Shown: positions 16,982 to 27,654 of the stretch, piece by piece
Position numbering within the stretch: the stretch's first letter is position 1
Layout: the number at the start of each line of letters is the position of its first letter
NCBI GenBank assembly: GCA_022773965.1
Contig: JALFNQ010000014.1
Location: 1 to 37,099 of the forward strand
Reading direction: 5' to 3'
DNA length: 37,099 nucleotides
DNA from: Lachnospiraceae bacterium
Lineage (GTDB): Bacteria; Bacillota; Clostridia; Lachnospirales; Lachnospiraceae
Translations under genes and position numbers: made by a program
Notes under the pieces: generated by a model
What the model saw: the letters and a program-made list of their open reading frames with translations, nothing else
Told to the model about the DNA's origin: nothing
Databases searched by the model: none

Positions 16982-18796
16982 TTACAGATTCACAAAGATC
17001 TCTGTCTCTTTCTTCAAAGAACCTGCGATTTCCTGATTCTCATCCATCTTTCCGGATACACCGTCAATTTCCATTGCCAGCGTCTGCATGCTGACAGCGG
17101 TTCCATTCACACCATCCACACCTTCATCGATCGCTCGGGAGATCGAATCGATAGACTCTGCAATTTCGTTAAAGTTCACATTCAGTCGATCTGTCTTCTT
17201 TACAAATGCCTCCATCTCACTCTCAATATAAGAAGCATTTTTGCGGTATTCCACTCCTGCGGTCACAAATGCGCCATAATCCGGCAAAATCGACTCGTTC
17301 AGATAAGTGACCAGATCGGTTGCCTGCTCCGCCAGATGATTAACTGCTGCCGTAACCACACCGTTGATCTCCTGAATCCGGTTTGCTGCCTCCTGACTCT
17401 CATTGGCAAGATGACTGATCTCCGATGCAACTACCGCAAAGCCCTTGCCTGCCTCACCGGCGCGGGCTGCCTCAATAGAAGCATTCAGAGAGAGCAGATT
17501 CGTCTGCGTAGCAATATTTAAAATGTCATCCGTCAGACTGTTGACCTGACCAACACTCTCACTCTCCTTGATGGCCTGATTTAAGACATCCAGGATCTCA
17601 TTAACCTTCTTGCTCGTCTGCTCCATGTTCGTGCGCGCAGTGTTCTCCAGCTGGTCTGCATGAGCCTTCATCTCCTTGGAATGACCGCTGATCTTCGCCG
17701 TGCGCGCCGCCATCTCCGCAACCTCTCCCTGTACAGCTGTTGCGCTCTCATTGATCAGTCCGGCATTTCTTCCAACCTCTGTCATCGTAGCAGCCAGCTC
17801 CTCTGTCACCGCAGTAAGCTCCATCACACTGCCGTTTGATTTTTCCAGACTCTCACTAACCTCTCCCGCAATTCCATTCATTTTGAGGGAACTATTGGTC
17901 ACCATACGCAAAATGTTTTGCAAACGCTCAATAAAAGCATTGATACCGCCGCCAAGGGAACCGATCTCGTCACGTCCATACAGCTTGATGCGCTTTGTCA
18001 GGTCGCCCTCTCTGCGATCGATATCCTGCATGATATCCTCCAGCGATTTCTCGGTTTTCTCCAGGGGTGAGAGCACTTTTTTGTGGATCAGCACAACGGC
18101 TAAACACAGAAGGAATAGTCCAACCACTGCCGTTGTCACATTGATGATAAATGCCCTGCGGTAAACCTCTGCCAGCTCTGCACGGGTCTTATCAGACGCC
18201 TCTCTGGCATGTTCTACAAGCGCTGCTATATTTTTACTCATGGCATTCATACTGCTTTTGAGCTCTGTATTTGCCACCGCAAATGCAGCCTCGTTCTGTG
18301 CATCGGCACTGAGGGCCATCATGTTGGCGATGGAGGTCTTTGATTTTTGGTAGCTGGACAAAATCCCCTCATAGATCGCATTGTCCTGACTGTCTACATA
18401 TGTGCGATAAGCGACAAGCTCCTCATCAAGCACTGTCTGTTTTTCACGCACTGAATCAACGATCTCGATCATCGTATTTGAATCAGTGGCCACAATATGT
18501 GACAGCGCAAGATTATGCATATCCTTCATATCACTCTGAATGTCTGTCAGCTCTGTGATTCCCTCCAGATAGACATCAGCGATCGTACTTGCCTCCTTGT
18601 TGACATTTCTCAGACTGACAACGGAAATAAAATTTGACAGTACGATCATGACGCCCATGGCAGCTACCGGAATGATCAGCCATCCCTTAATACTTGACTT
18701 TTTCTGCCGCTTTTGTTTTTTCCCTGAGGTCTGCGCCTTCTTTGCTTTCTGCATCTTTTCTGATTTATATGCCTGTTTCGGTTTTTTCTGCTTCAT
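16982..18796 (-). CDS. Methyl-accepting chemotaxis protein
   Basis: 604 residues. An unusually long basic cytoplasmic N-terminus (about 36 residues, mostly Lys and Gln) precedes the first membrane helix (about 37-60). The outside sensor of about 150 residues is helical, like a four-helix-bundle receptor domain. A second helix lies near 213-235, then a HAMP domain and a long signalling coiled coil with the conserved hairpin tip ([22 protein letters not shown], then [10 protein letters not shown]). It signals to CheA/CheW, which are not in the window. The start follows AGGAGG. It is the last gene of a run and lies 13 bases after a lipoprotein sugar-binding protein, which suggests that this protein feeds the receptor. 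Confidence 0.95.
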   Translation of the reverse strand: MKQKKPKQAYKSEKMQKAKKAQTSGKKQKRQKKSSIKGWLIIPVAAMGVMIVLSNFISVVSLRNVNKEASTIADVYLEGITELTDIQSDMKDMHNLALSHIVATDSNTMIEIVDSVREKQTVLDEELVAYRTYVDSQDNAIYEGILSSYQKSKTSIANMMALSADAQNEAAFAVANTELKSSMNAMSKNIAALVEHAREASDKTRAELAEVYRRAFIINVTTAVVGLFLLCLAVVLIHKKVLSPLEKTEKSLEDIMQDIDRREGDLTKRIKLYGRDEIGSLGGGINAFIERLQNILRMVTNSSLKMNGIAGEVSESLEKSNGSVMELTAVTEELAATMTEVGRNAGLINESATAVQGEVAEMAARTAKISGHSKEMKAHADQLENTARTNMEQTSKKVNEILDVLNQAIKESESVGQVNSLTDDILNIATQTNLLSLNASIEAARAGEAGKGFAVVASEISHLANESQEAANRIQEINGVVTAAVNHLAEQATDLVTYLNESILPDYGAFVTAGVEYRKNASYIESEMEAFVKKTDRLNVNFNEIAESIDSISRAIDEGVDGVNGTAVSMQTLAMEIDGVSGKMDENQEIAGSLKKETEIFVNL

Positions 18797-18809
18797 AGTG
18801 TCCTCCTGC

Positions 18810-20105
18810 CTACTGCACGGTCGAGCTGGTAATGCCTTCTACCGCCGTATCCAACAATTCCTGCAGATCCACATGATCGGGATTGCCTGCTGCCAGTGTA
18901 TTTCCAAGCGTTGTGGAAGCTGCCCAGAAATTAGAACCCAGACGCTGCAGTTCAGAATATTCTGACTGTGCCAGCACTGCCTGAATGGCTTTCGCATCCT
19001 GGATCTCAGGACTCTCTGCTGCTTTGATATTGGAGGGACCCTGTCCGCGCATCGCAAAGCGTAACTCCTGATTGTCCTCATTGGCAATGTAATCAGCAAA
19101 CTTATGTGCCCACTCCAAATGCTCAGAATAAGGATTGACTCCGATCATCTTGTAGCCAAAATAGCATGCCATCTGTACTTTTTTACCTGCCACAGTATAA
19201 GTCGGCAGCTTTGCGGCACCATAGTTATCACCCCATGCTGCCTTGATGGCACTTTCATCCCACACACCGCTGACGCAGGCGATCACATCACCGCTCTGGA
19301 TTCCTGTGATCCAATCGCCGCTACTCTTAAATCCCGGATTTGCCGCGATCTTTAACAAAGCCTCTGCCACATCCGTTCCCTTGATGTCACGCTTCGCATT
19401 GTTCCAGTCACAGAAGTTTGTAACACCATCATCATTCAGGCCAACCCCCAGTCCGGTCTCCCCAAAGAATGAATAGAGATACCAGCCGGAAGACCAGTCC
19501 ATCTCAAACAGCTTGTCATTTTTCGCTGCGATGTCTAAGATCGTATCCAGATCCTGAATATCGTCCTCCGTAAAATAGGCCTTATTATAATATAAAAAAT
19601 AGCCGTTGTCTGCCGTGATCGGATAACCATAGATCTTATCATTGATCGTCAGTGCCTCCACTGCAGATTCCAGATTGTTCTCCCTGATCTCATCGGGATT
19701 TCGCACCTCAGAGGCAGCTCCGCCCGCTACGATCGTGCGGATATCCCCATCCGTTGTCGTATAGACATCCGGTGCGTTCAGCACATCGCCCAGCAGATTG
19801 GAGCGGCACTCTCCCTCTATCATCGGTTCCCACTCAATGGTAATATTTGCCTCTGAAGCATGCTCTTTCACAAAATTGTCTGCGATCGTCGCGATCAGAT
19901 CTTTATCTTCCTCTCCTGCCCAGACACGCAGATGTACATCTCCCTGATCTGTTTTAGTTCCATTTGTCGTATCACCCTCAGTTCCCTGGACAGTGACATT
20001 TGCCTGCGCATCTGCGGCCTGCCCGTCATCTGCACCACAGCCAGCCAGAGCAACTGTCACAAGCGAAGCAACCAGACAACATGCATACATTCTTTTCCTT
20101 CTCAT
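18810..20105 (-). CDS. Lipoprotein extracellular solute-binding protein (family 1, sugar type)
   Basis: 431 residues. Signal peptide with lipobox LAGC (Cys23), then an acidic Thr/Asp-rich linker, then a MalE-like two-lobe binding protein ([32 protein letters not shown]; the aromatic [26 protein letters not shown] near the end). Proteins of this family bind oligosaccharides and normally deliver them to two ABC permeases. No permease gene is next to it. It starts 10 bases after the cellulase stop and ends 13 bases before the chemoreceptor. The layout suggests a binding protein for chemotaxis, perhaps to cello-oligosaccharides; that is inference. A shared transporter elsewhere could also use it. 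Confidence 0.92.
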   Translation of the reverse strand: MRRKRMYACCLVASLVTVALAGCGADDGQAADAQANVTVQGTEGDTTNGTKTDQGDVHLRVWAGEEDKDLIATIADNFVKEHASEANITIEWEPMIEGECRSNLLGDVLNAPDVYTTTDGDIRTIVAGGAASEVRNPDEIRENNLESAVEALTINDKIYGYPITADNGYFLYYNKAYFTEDDIQDLDTILDIAAKNDKLFEMDWSSGWYLYSFFGETGLGVGLNDDGVTNFCDWNNAKRDIKGTDVAEALLKIAANPGFKSSGDWITGIQSGDVIACVSGVWDESAIKAAWGDNYGAAKLPTYTVAGKKVQMACYFGYKMIGVNPYSEHLEWAHKFADYIANEDNQELRFAMRGQGPSNIKAAESPEIQDAKAIQAVLAQSEYSELQRLGSNFWAASTTLGNTLAAGNPDHVDLQELLDTAVEGITSSTVQ

Positions 20106-20115
20106 GCTTTTTCCC

Positions 20116-21171
20116 CTATCCTCTCATCATTTTGACGAACCATTTCCCTGAATCCGAGAGATCTGACGACTTCCAGCCGGAGGTTTTTGTGCAATCCGGC
20201 TTTAACAGTGCAGATGTCTCTGATTTATTGGAAAGGTTCCAGATGCAGCTGCTGATCTGATACTTATCAAGCAGCTTCATCCATTTTTTCGCCTCAGCCT
20301 TGTTGACTGCTCCGGAACCGGATGCATCACAGATCCCATACTCCGTAACAAAGATCGGCAATCCCGCTTTCGCCGCGGTCTCTACCTTCCCACGCAGATC
20401 ATCCCTGTGTGTGTCCGCGTAAAAATGCAACGCATACATCAGGTTTTTATATCCCGTGATCGGTGATGCGACCGCCTGATCCACATCCTGGCTCCACGTA
20501 GGCGTTCCTATAACGATTATACCATTTTTATCATATTTGCGTATGGTTTTTATGACAGATTTTGCATATTTTTTTATCTGTGCCCAGCTTGTACCGCCGT
20601 TTGGTTCATTGCAGATCTCATAGATCACATGATCCGAGTCCCCATAGCGTTTTGCCATGATCTGAAAAAATGATTTTGCCTGCGACTGGTAAGCAGACGG
20701 ATTACCATCAGACAAAATATGCCAGTCAATGATCACATACATGCCCAGCTTTTCTGCCGCATCCACTGCATCATAAATGCTCTTTCTCAGTTTTTTCTGA
20801 TTTTCCTTATCACCGGTACAATAGCCGTTATACTCTGCCGTATACATCGCCAGCCGGACAACTTCCACGCCCCACTGATCACGCATCGTGCGCATTGCTT
20901 TCTCATTCATATATTGCGGATACCAGGACATACCGTGGGAGCTGACCCCCTTCAGCTGTACCGTCTGACCATTCTTCCCAACCAGTCGGCCATTCCTTAC
21001 CGAAAGCCTTCCGTATTTTTCAAAGGGCGTTCCGGCACCGGAGGATACACCGGTCATTTCCAAATACTCCTCCTTCATCACCTGCGCCTCCACCGATATG
21101 GGTTGCTGTGCCATACATCCGGCCAGCACAAAAGTAAGAATCAGGCAAAGCCACCTTCTCCAGTTCTTCAT
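20116..21171 (-). CDS. Lipoprotein GH5 cellulase (endo-beta-1,4-glucanase)
   Basis: 351 residues from ATG 21171, chosen since GAGGGGG lies 6 bases upstream. Signal peptide with LAGC lipobox (Cys19), so it is tethered to the outside of the membrane. The GH5 catalytic domain fills the rest: LKGVSSHGMSWYP (73-85), VVRLAMY (104-110), VIIDWHI (146-152), acid/base Glu189 in ICNEPNG and nucleophile Glu277 in FVTEYGI, with YALHFYADTH (246-255) between. No carbohydrate-binding module or dockerin is present. This is the endoglucanase-type GH5 (subfamily 2-like by pattern). It lies 26 bases after proA and 10 before the solute-binding protein, clearly in one transcription unit with the latter. Confidence 0.94.
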   Translation of the reverse strand: MKNWRRWLCLILTFVLAGCMAQQPISVEAQVMKEEYLEMTGVSSGAGTPFEKYGRLSVRNGRLVGKNGQTVQLKGVSSHGMSWYPQYMNEKAMRTMRDQWGVEVVRLAMYTAEYNGYCTGDKENQKKLRKSIYDAVDAAEKLGMYVIIDWHILSDGNPSAYQSQAKSFFQIMAKRYGDSDHVIYEICNEPNGGTSWAQIKKYAKSVIKTIRKYDKNGIIVIGTPTWSQDVDQAVASPITGYKNLMYALHFYADTHRDDLRGKVETAAKAGLPIFVTEYGICDASGSGAVNKAEAKKWMKLLDKYQISSCIWNLSNKSETSALLKPDCTKTSGWKSSDLSDSGKWFVKMMRG

Positions 21172-21197
21172 ACACATCCCCCTCATCTGACTTCACA

Positions 21198-22454
21198 CTA
21201 TCGGATCTGACCGTCACCGTGTATCACATATTTATAACTGCAAAGCTCATCCAGTCCCATTGGTCCTCTCGCATGAAGCTTCTGCGTAGAGATTCCCATC
21301 TCGCAGCCCAGTCCGAATTCTCCGCCATCTGTAAAACGCGTGGAAGCATTGACATAGACAGCAGCAGAATCCACCATTCTGGTGAATTTTTCTGCATGTT
21401 CCTCATTGTTCGTCAAAATCGACTCACTGTGTCCGGTGGAATGAGCACCGATATGTGCGATTGCCTCATCCACACCGGAAACAACCTTCACCGCAAGAAT
21501 ATAATCCAGAAACTCTGTGTCAAAATCCTTTTCTCCTGCCTCTGTTCCCTCAATGATCTGCGCAGCCCGCGCATCCAGACGCAGTTCCACCGGCTGTTTC
21601 CCGGCGGCAATACGCGCATCCACCAACCGTTCCTTTAACATCGGCAAAAAGGTCTCCGCCACATCTTCTGCCACGAGACATACCTCCATCGCATTGCAGA
21701 CGCTGGGACGGCTGGTCTTTGCATTTTCCACGATATCCACCGCCCGGGACAGATCTGCAGAATTATCCACATAAATATGGCAGATTCCCGTTCCGGTCTG
21801 AATACAAGGTACCTTTGCGTTCTGCACACAGGCAGCGATCAGTCCTGCACCTCCCCGCGGAATGAGCAGATCCACATAACCCACTGCCGTCATCAGTGCG
21901 TTTGCACTGTCATGAGTCGTGTCCTCGATCAGGCTGACTGCCTCCATCGGCAGTTTTTTTGATGCCAGTCCCTGCTTTAAGGCATGAACGATCGCTGCAC
22001 TGGAACGCCAAGCCTCTTTTCCACAGCGCAGAATACATGCATTTCCACTCTTAATGGCTAAGGCTGCTGCATCGCTGGTCACATTCGGTCTGCTCTCATA
22101 AATGATCGCAACCACGCCCAGCGGACATCCCACGCGGTCAATTTTCAGCCCGTTCGGCCTGCTGTGACTGTAGCGGATCTTCCCCACCGGATCCGGCAGC
22201 GCCGCCACCTGACGGATACCTTCCGCCATATCTGCAATACGCTCCTTTGTCAGCCTCAGCCGGTCTTGCATCACCTCTGAGATTGTTCCCTCCGCGGCCT
22301 TTAAATCAGCCTCATTTGCGATCAGTATTGCATTGGTCTCTGATACCAGCCAGTCTGCCATCGCATGTAATGCCGCATTCTTCTTCTCCGTATCTGCCTG
22401 CGCCATCTGTGCCTTCGCACTGCGGGCAGCCTCCAAAATCTCCTGTGTTGTCAT
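21198..22454 (-). CDS. proA: Glutamate-5-semialdehyde dehydrogenase (gamma-glutamyl phosphate reductase)
   Basis: Second step of proline synthesis: NADPH reduction of gamma-glutamyl phosphate. 418 residues, normal size. Seen: [16 protein letters not shown] (111-126), IPRGGAGLI (198-206), catalytic Cys253 in [13 protein letters not shown], and TGHSESILT near the end. GGGGAGGG precedes the ATG. Its first four bases overlap the proB stop (ATGA), giving translational coupling. Downstream, the cellulase gene begins after only 26 bases with no terminator between. Confidence 0.97.
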   Translation of the reverse strand: MTTQEILEAARSAKAQMAQADTEKKNAALHAMADWLVSETNAILIANEADLKAAEGTISEVMQDRLRLTKERIADMAEGIRQVAALPDPVGKIRYSHSRPNGLKIDRVGCPLGVVAIIYESRPNVTSDAAALAIKSGNACILRCGKEAWRSSAAIVHALKQGLASKKLPMEAVSLIEDTTHDSANALMTAVGYVDLLIPRGGAGLIAACVQNAKVPCIQTGTGICHIYVDNSADLSRAVDIVENAKTSRPSVCNAMEVCLVAEDVAETFLPMLKERLVDARIAAGKQPVELRLDARAAQIIEGTEAGEKDFDTEFLDYILAVKVVSGVDEAIAHIGAHSTGHSESILTNNEEHAEKFTRMVDSAAVYVNASTRFTDGGEFGLGCEMGISTQKLHARGPMGLDELCSYKYVIHGDGQIR

Positions 22455-23224
22455 CGTTTTCCCTCCCCTTTAAATCTGGTGCCGACACGTTTTCCATCTA
22501 CGATATCATAGAGGATCGAGGGTCTCGCACCATTCGCAATTACCATGTCAAAGCCGGCCTCTGTCGCGATATGTGCCGCATGCAATTTTGTTGCCATTCC
22601 TCCGGTTCCAAGCGAAGTGCCACTGCCGCCTGCCAGTGCCTCAATCTCCGGCGTGATCTCCTCTACGATGGAAATAAATCGTGCATTTCTATCCTTTCGC
22701 GGATCTGCGGTGTATAGTCCGTCAATATCTGACAGGATCACTAACAGGTCTGATCTGACACATTTTGCAACGATCGCACCCAGTGTGTCATTATCACCCA
22801 CTGAGATCTCCTCCGTGGCGATCGTATCGTTTTCGTTAATGATCGGGATCACTCCCAGCTCCAGCAGACGAAACATCGTATTTTCCAGATTTAGTCTGCG
22901 GTCCTCATGGTCAAAATCGGCTCCTGTGAGCAGGATCTGTGCCACCACATGATTATATTCCGTAAAAAGACGATCATAGGTATACATCAATTCACACTGC
23001 CCCACTGCTGCCGCCGCCTGCTTGGTGGGCATATCCGTCGGGCGCTCACTTAAGGGCAGCTTGCCTACACCCATACCGATGGCACCAGAGGACACCAGTA
23101 CCACCTCATGTCCTGCATTCTTCAGATCACTGAGCACCTTTACCAGTTCCTCCACATGACGGATATTGAGCCGCCCAGTCGGATATGCAAGCGTAGAAGT
23201 CCCCACCTTTACTGTAACTCTCAT
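22451..23224 (-). CDS. proB: Glutamate 5-kinase, short form without PUA domain
   Basis: First step of proline synthesis: ATP-dependent phosphorylation of glutamate. 257 residues covering only the amino-acid kinase domain: VKVGTSTLA near the start, [14 protein letters not shown] (41-54), [17 protein letters not shown]-like [13 protein letters not shown], and SDIDGLYT. Many ProB proteins carry an extra C-terminal PUA domain (about 365 residues in total); it is absent here, and the stop is coupled to proA. AAAGGGG lies before the ATG. The 133 bases upstream hold a weak TTGCTC/AATAAA pair and a 6-base stem (23242-23266), but no T-box. Confidence 0.96.
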   Translation of the reverse strand: MRVTVKVGTSTLAYPTGRLNIRHVEELVKVLSDLKNAGHEVVLVSSGAIGMGVGKLPLSERPTDMPTKQAAAAVGQCELMYTYDRLFTEYNHVVAQILLTGADFDHEDRRLNLENTMFRLLELGVIPIINENDTIATEEISVGDNDTLGAIVAKCVRSDLLVILSDIDGLYTADPRKDRNARFISIVEEITPEIEALAGGSGTSLGTGGMATKLHAAHIATEAGFDMVIANGARPSILYDIVDGKRVGTRFKGEGKR

Positions 23225-23357
23225 AACAAAACATCCCCTTTTGTAGCTATTTTAGAATCTGCTACATCCTTTCTTTATTCATCTTTGTGATATCATGAGC
23301 AACATCAGCTTATGATTGCCATTCGTCAATCATGCAGGCATGTTGACTCAGTTTCGC

Positions 23358-25190
23358 TCATTTCATCAGCCGCTGCCTGATCTCTCCGATCAGATACAGC
23401 GAACCAAATACGACACATTTTTCCTGTTCCGGCTGTGTGTGTACCAATTCCACCAAATGTGCCTCGTCCGTGCACACATCTGCCCGACCGCCTTTCTCAC
23501 GGATCAGTGCACACAGCTTCTCCGCCGGCAGCGCCCGGTCACTGTCAGGTGCCAGCGCATAAATCTGCTTTGCCAGCGGCAGGATCAGCTCCACCATCGT
23601 CTCATAATCCTTGTCAGCCATGACACCCATAAAAAAGGTGTAGCGCGTATCCTGCCCAAGCTCCCGCAGGCTCTTTGCCAGTGCTGTCACACCGTGTACA
23701 TTATGTGCACCGTCCAAAAGCACCCAGGGATGCTCACGCAAAAGCTCCATACGCCCCGGCCAGCGGGCATCGCGGATGCCCGCTGTGATCACCTGTCCCG
23801 TGATCTGCGGATAACCGTTTTCAGCTAAAAGCATGGCCGCCTCTATGGCTGCTGCCGCATTTTTTCTCTGGTAGCTGCCCGGCATGCCGATCTCGTAATG
23901 CACGCCACGGTAGCTTCCCTCCGCATCCACACTTCCGCTTACCCTGTAACAAATGCCAAGCGCCTCACAGCGCCCCAGCAACACCTCCAGGCTCTGCGGC
24001 TCCTGCTCCATCAGCACCGCTTTCGTCCCGGGCTTTAAAATGCCTGCCTTCTCAGCTGCGATGGCACTGACCGTATCGCCCAGATACTCCGTATGCTCCA
24101 GACCAATGCCTGTGATCACAGAAACAACCGGTGCCTGGATCATATTTGTTGAATCCAGCCTGCCACCCATACCGGTCTCCAAAATGACCAGATCTGCCTG
24201 CTGCTCCTTAAAATATAATAACGCAATCGCAAGGCAATAGTCAAACATTGTCAGATTGATTCCCCGCGATACCATGAGCCGGTCATTGGCCGCCATCACG
24301 ATCTGTCCAAGCTGTCGCACCTTCTCCCTGGGAATCTGCTCATGTCCGATCTGTATGCGCTCTGTGAATTCCTGCAGATGTGGAGACGTAAAAAGCCCCA
24401 CGCGAAGCCCCGCCTTTTCGCAGATCTCCCGCAAAAATGCAGACACAGAGCCTTTGCCATTTGTGCCGGCAATGTGTACAAATTTCAAATCCCTGTCCGG
24501 ATGCCCCAAAAGCTCCATGACCGCCCCGGAACACTCGATCCCCGGCGCCCTGCCAAAGCGCCTGCTTCCACTGATCCTTCCCACCAGCGCCTCGTAAGTC
24601 ATGGCACGTACCGCCTCATAACAGCAGCATTCTGTCTGAACATATTCCAGACGAACATCTGTCTCCTCACAACAATCTGACAATTTCTCCGACAGCTGGC
24701 ATTCAAAGGCAACACCGACCCGCACCAGCTCCGGGTGGGATGCAAAATACCGGTCATAATAGCCCTTTCCATAACCACACCTGGCTCCGGCACGATCAAA
24801 CGCCACACCTGGAACAAGCACCAGTGCGCCCTTCCAATCCACCGGCTCGCGCCCGTCTGCCTCCGGCTCCTCCACATGAAAGGCTCCCTCCGCCAATTCC
24901 TGACGACTCTTTACCTCAAAAAAATCCATATCCGGCACTGCACCTTCCAGCACGCGCGGAAACGCCAGCCGCTTTCCCTCAGCCCACAAACGATCCACCA
25001 GCTCCCAGATATCTACCTCGCTGCCAACCGGCGCATAGCAGTAAACGGTCTGTGCCTCCTGTAAAAGCGGCGATTGCCACAATGCCTCACAGATCTGATG
25101 CGAACGTTTCCTGCGCTCTTCGCCTGTCAATCCATCTCTTTTTGCTTTTTTCTGTTTCCTGATCTCACTTTTTTGGATCAACAAATCCAT
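23358..25190 (-). CDS. folC: Fusion of 5-formyltetrahydrofolate cyclo-ligase and folylpolyglutamate synthase
   Basis: 610 residues from ATG 25190 (AAAGGAG 7 bases upstream). Residues 1-195 are a complete 5-formyl-THF cyclo-ligase: basic N-terminal helix, CYAPVGSEVDIW, LVPGVAFD and the ATP-loop GYGKGYYDRYF (139-149). From 197 a complete Mur-ligase-type FolC follows: P-loop AGTNGKGSVSAF (241-252), FTSPHLQEFTERI, ETGMGGRLDSTN and LLDGAHNVHG. The joint is a short TECCCYEAVRA segment with no linker. One enzyme salvages 5-formyl-THF to 5,10-methenyl-THF, the other adds glutamates to folates, so the fusion couples recycling with retention. A Met at 197 preceded by AGGCGG could allow separate FolC synthesis. 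It begins 4 bases after the P-type ATPase stop. Confidence 0.93.
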   Translation of the reverse strand: MDLLIQKSEIRKQKKAKRDGLTGEERRKRSHQICEALWQSPLLQEAQTVYCYAPVGSEVDIWELVDRLWAEGKRLAFPRVLEGAVPDMDFFEVKSRQELAEGAFHVEEPEADGREPVDWKGALVLVPGVAFDRAGARCGYGKGYYDRYFASHPELVRVGVAFECQLSEKLSDCCEETDVRLEYVQTECCCYEAVRAMTYEALVGRISGSRRFGRAPGIECSGAVMELLGHPDRDLKFVHIAGTNGKGSVSAFLREICEKAGLRVGLFTSPHLQEFTERIQIGHEQIPREKVRQLGQIVMAANDRLMVSRGINLTMFDYCLAIALLYFKEQQADLVILETGMGGRLDSTNMIQAPVVSVITGIGLEHTEYLGDTVSAIAAEKAGILKPGTKAVLMEQEPQSLEVLLGRCEALGICYRVSGSVDAEGSYRGVHYEIGMPGSYQRKNAAAAIEAAMLLAENGYPQITGQVITAGIRDARWPGRMELLREHPWVLLDGAHNVHGVTALAKSLRELGQDTRYTFFMGVMADKDYETMVELILPLAKQIYALAPDSDRALPAEKLCALIREKGGRADVCTDEAHLVELVHTQPEQEKCVVFGSLYLIGEIRQRLMK

Positions 25191-25194
25191 AGAA

Positions 25195-27597
25195 CTACTC
25201 CTTTTTATGAGAATTTCTCCATTTTGTATACATTCTTCGGTACAGTGCATTCGCCTTTTCGACCAGCAGACTCAGATAGCGCAGCAATGGTTCTGTCAGC
25301 ATTGCAAACACGATCAGCAGCATGGCACACTGCTTGGAAATACTGTTAATCGCAAACAGATGGCTGATCTCTATCACACAGAACAGCCAGCCGGTGATCA
25401 CACCGACCAGCATGATCCAATGTGCCTTTGTCATCGGCGAGGCGATCCTGTACAGGATCATAAACCCCACGATCGCCACAATGACCGTACACGCTGTCGA
25501 TACATCCGCTGCATTCACGGCAAATTCCCGGCAGAAAATGACCATCGCACTCACCACAAGAAAATCCGTCAGTCCCGCAGGAAGCGCCTTTAAAATGACC
25601 TTTGAGAGAAATCTGCCCCGGATCCGCTCCTTATTTGGCTCTAACGACATGATAAAGCCCGGGATACCGATCGTAAACATACTGATCAGTGAGATCTGTG
25701 CCGGTTCTAAGGGATATTTCAATACCATGCAGACGGAAAAGATCGATAGCAGCATGGAAAAAATGTTTTTCACAAGAAATAGCGATGCCGTCCGCTCAAT
25801 ATTGTTTACAACCCGGCGTCCCTCCATCACCACCGCCGGCATCCGCGAAAAGTCCGAATCCATCAAAACAAGCTGCGCCACCTGGGAAGCAGCCTCGCTG
25901 CCGGAAGCCATCGCAATACTACAGTCGGCATCCTTGAGCGCCAGCACGTCATTGACACCGTCACCGGTCATGGCCACCGTCTCACCCTTTGCTTTCATCG
26001 CCTGCACCAGCGCACGCTTCTGATCCGGCGTCACTCTGCCAAAGACTACATACTTTGTGGCAGCACTGGCAATATCTTCCGGTGTTTTCAAGGTGGATGC
26101 ATCGATATAGCGTCCTGCATTTGCAATACCGGCCTGTGCCGCCACCTCAGACACTGTGACCGGATTGTCACCGGAGATCACACGTACCTCCACGCCCTGT
26201 CTGGCGAAATATGCAAAGGTCTCCTTCGCTCCCTCACGGATCGGATTGGAGAGCAGCACATAGGCCAGAGTGGTTGCCCGCTCCGTCAATGCCTCACCCT
26301 GCAGGGTTCCATCATAAGCTGCAAAAACGAGCACGCGATATCCTGCCCGCGAATGCTCTTCGATCAGCTCTGCCTGAGCGGCGTAGTCCTCCCGCAGCAC
26401 AAATTCCGGAGCGCCAAGCACAAAGCAGTTCGCGCCAAACTGCACACCGGAATACTTTGTTTTTGATGAAAAGCCCTGCACGGTATCTGCATGAAGCCCC
26501 ACGGATGCATCTGCAAAATACTCCTGCAACGCCTCCATCGTAATATTGTCCACCGCCTGCGCACCCACAAAGGCGGCAAGCCATTCCCCTGTAGCTCTGC
26601 CATCATAGCTGTCAAGCATTGGCAGAACCGCATGAACCGTCATGCGCGGCTCTGTGATCGTGCCTGTCTTATCCACGCAGAGCACATTCACACGCGCCAG
26701 CGTTTCAATACATTTCATATTGTGGATCAGCACCTGCCTGGTGGCAAGCCGCGTGGCACTGACAGCCATGGCTACGGTTGCCATCAGATACAGACCTTCC
26801 GGAATCATTCCAAGCACTGATGCCACCATTCCTGTCACACTGTTTTTCAGATCATTTCCACTGATCACATACTGCTGGACAAACAGTGTGATTCCAATCG
26901 GAATGATCAGGATGCCTACCACCTTAACCAGTTTATCAAGTGCACGGATCATCTCAGACTGTTCGCCATCCTTTGACTTTGTCGCCTGAAGTGTCAGCTT
27001 TGAAATATAGGAATCTGCACCCACCTGATCCAGTCTGGCAATACACTCACCAGACACAATAAAGCTGCCGGAGAGCAGTTCGTCCCCAGGACGCTTCACG
27101 ATTTCATCCGACTCTCCGGTCAGCAGCGACTCATTGACAGTGACACTGCCCCGCTGCAGGATCGCATCGGCCGGTATCTGGCATCCGGCCGATAAAACAA
27201 CCATATCATCCAGTACCAGTTCTTCGCTGTCCAGCTCCACCCGCACACCATCCCTGATGGTCATTACCTTCGCACGCCCCACCAGGCTCAGATCATCCAG
27301 CACCTTTTTTGCATGCAGCTCCTGTACAATACCGATCACAGAATTTGCGATGATCACGATCAGAAACGTCAGATCACGAAAGGAACCAACCATGATGAGT
27401 AAAATTGCCAGAACAAGAAAAATACCATTAAAATAAGTAAAGACATTTTCTTTGATAATATCCGATGTGGTTTTTGTTGCCGAGGAGACATTTTTGTTTG
27501 TGAGCCCCTCTTCCTGCCGCTGCAGAACCTGCTGCTTTTGCAATCCCACAACCGGATCTGTTTCCATGCGCTCAATTGCATTATGTGAATCGTTCAA
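25195..27597 (-). CDS. Cation-transporting P-type ATPase (CtpE/Exp7-like)
   Basis: 800 residues from a TTG at 27597 (GGGTGG 6 bases upstream); a Met at residue 11 is a weaker alternative. Domain order is normal: two N-terminal membrane helices, actuator with TGES (160-163), helices 3-4 with the ion-site motif PEGL (266-269), phosphorylation site DKTGT (Asp309), nucleotide domain, TGDGVNDVLALKDADCSIAM hinge region split over its usual positions, and six C-terminal helices. There is no N-terminal metal-binding CxxC or CPC motif, so it is not a copper or zinc exporter. The PEGL motif without a following Pro and the overall form match CtpE/Exp7-type pumps, of which CtpE moves calcium; the ion here is inferred only. 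First gene of a unit with folC. Confidence 0.92.
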   Translation of the reverse strand: MNDSHNAIERMETDPVVGLQKQQVLQRQEEGLTNKNVSSATKTTSDIIKENVFTYFNGIFLVLAILLIMVGSFRDLTFLIVIIANSVIGIVQELHAKKVLDDLSLVGRAKVMTIRDGVRVELDSEELVLDDMVVLSAGCQIPADAILQRGSVTVNESLLTGESDEIVKRPGDELLSGSFIVSGECIARLDQVGADSYISKLTLQATKSKDGEQSEMIRALDKLVKVVGILIIPIGITLFVQQYVISGNDLKNSVTGMVASVLGMIPEGLYLMATVAMAVSATRLATRQVLIHNMKCIETLARVNVLCVDKTGTITEPRMTVHAVLPMLDSYDGRATGEWLAAFVGAQAVDNITMEALQEYFADASVGLHADTVQGFSSKTKYSGVQFGANCFVLGAPEFVLREDYAAQAELIEEHSRAGYRVLVFAAYDGTLQGEALTERATTLAYVLLSNPIREGAKETFAYFARQGVEVRVISGDNPVTVSEVAAQAGIANAGRYIDASTLKTPEDIASAATKYVVFGRVTPDQKRALVQAMKAKGETVAMTGDGVNDVLALKDADCSIAMASGSEAASQVAQLVLMDSDFSRMPAVVMEGRRVVNNIERTASLFLVKNIFSMLLSIFSVCMVLKYPLEPAQISLISMFTIGIPGFIMSLEPNKERIRGRFLSKVILKALPAGLTDFLVVSAMVIFCREFAVNAADVSTACTVIVAIVGFMILYRIASPMTKAHWIMLVGVITGWLFCVIEISHLFAINSISKQCAMLLIVFAMLTEPLLRYLSLLVEKANALYRRMYTKWRNSHKKE

Positions 27598-27625
27598 ACG
27601 TATCCACCCTCTTTCTTAAAGCATA

Positions 27626-27654
27626 ATTATAAAATTTATACATCAAAAAAGCAA
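27626..27654 (-). promoter_or_regulatory. Promoter of the P-type ATPase operon
   Basis: TTGCTT (27654-27649), 17-base spacer, TATAAT (27631-27626) on the minus strand. The -35 lies within the last arm of the degV terminator. Confidence 0.55.

Noticed and set aside
23225-23357. Proline-responsive T-box or attenuator before proB
   Set aside because: Only a 6-base stem near the binding site and a weak promoter are present; no T-box core and no terminator/antiterminator pair.
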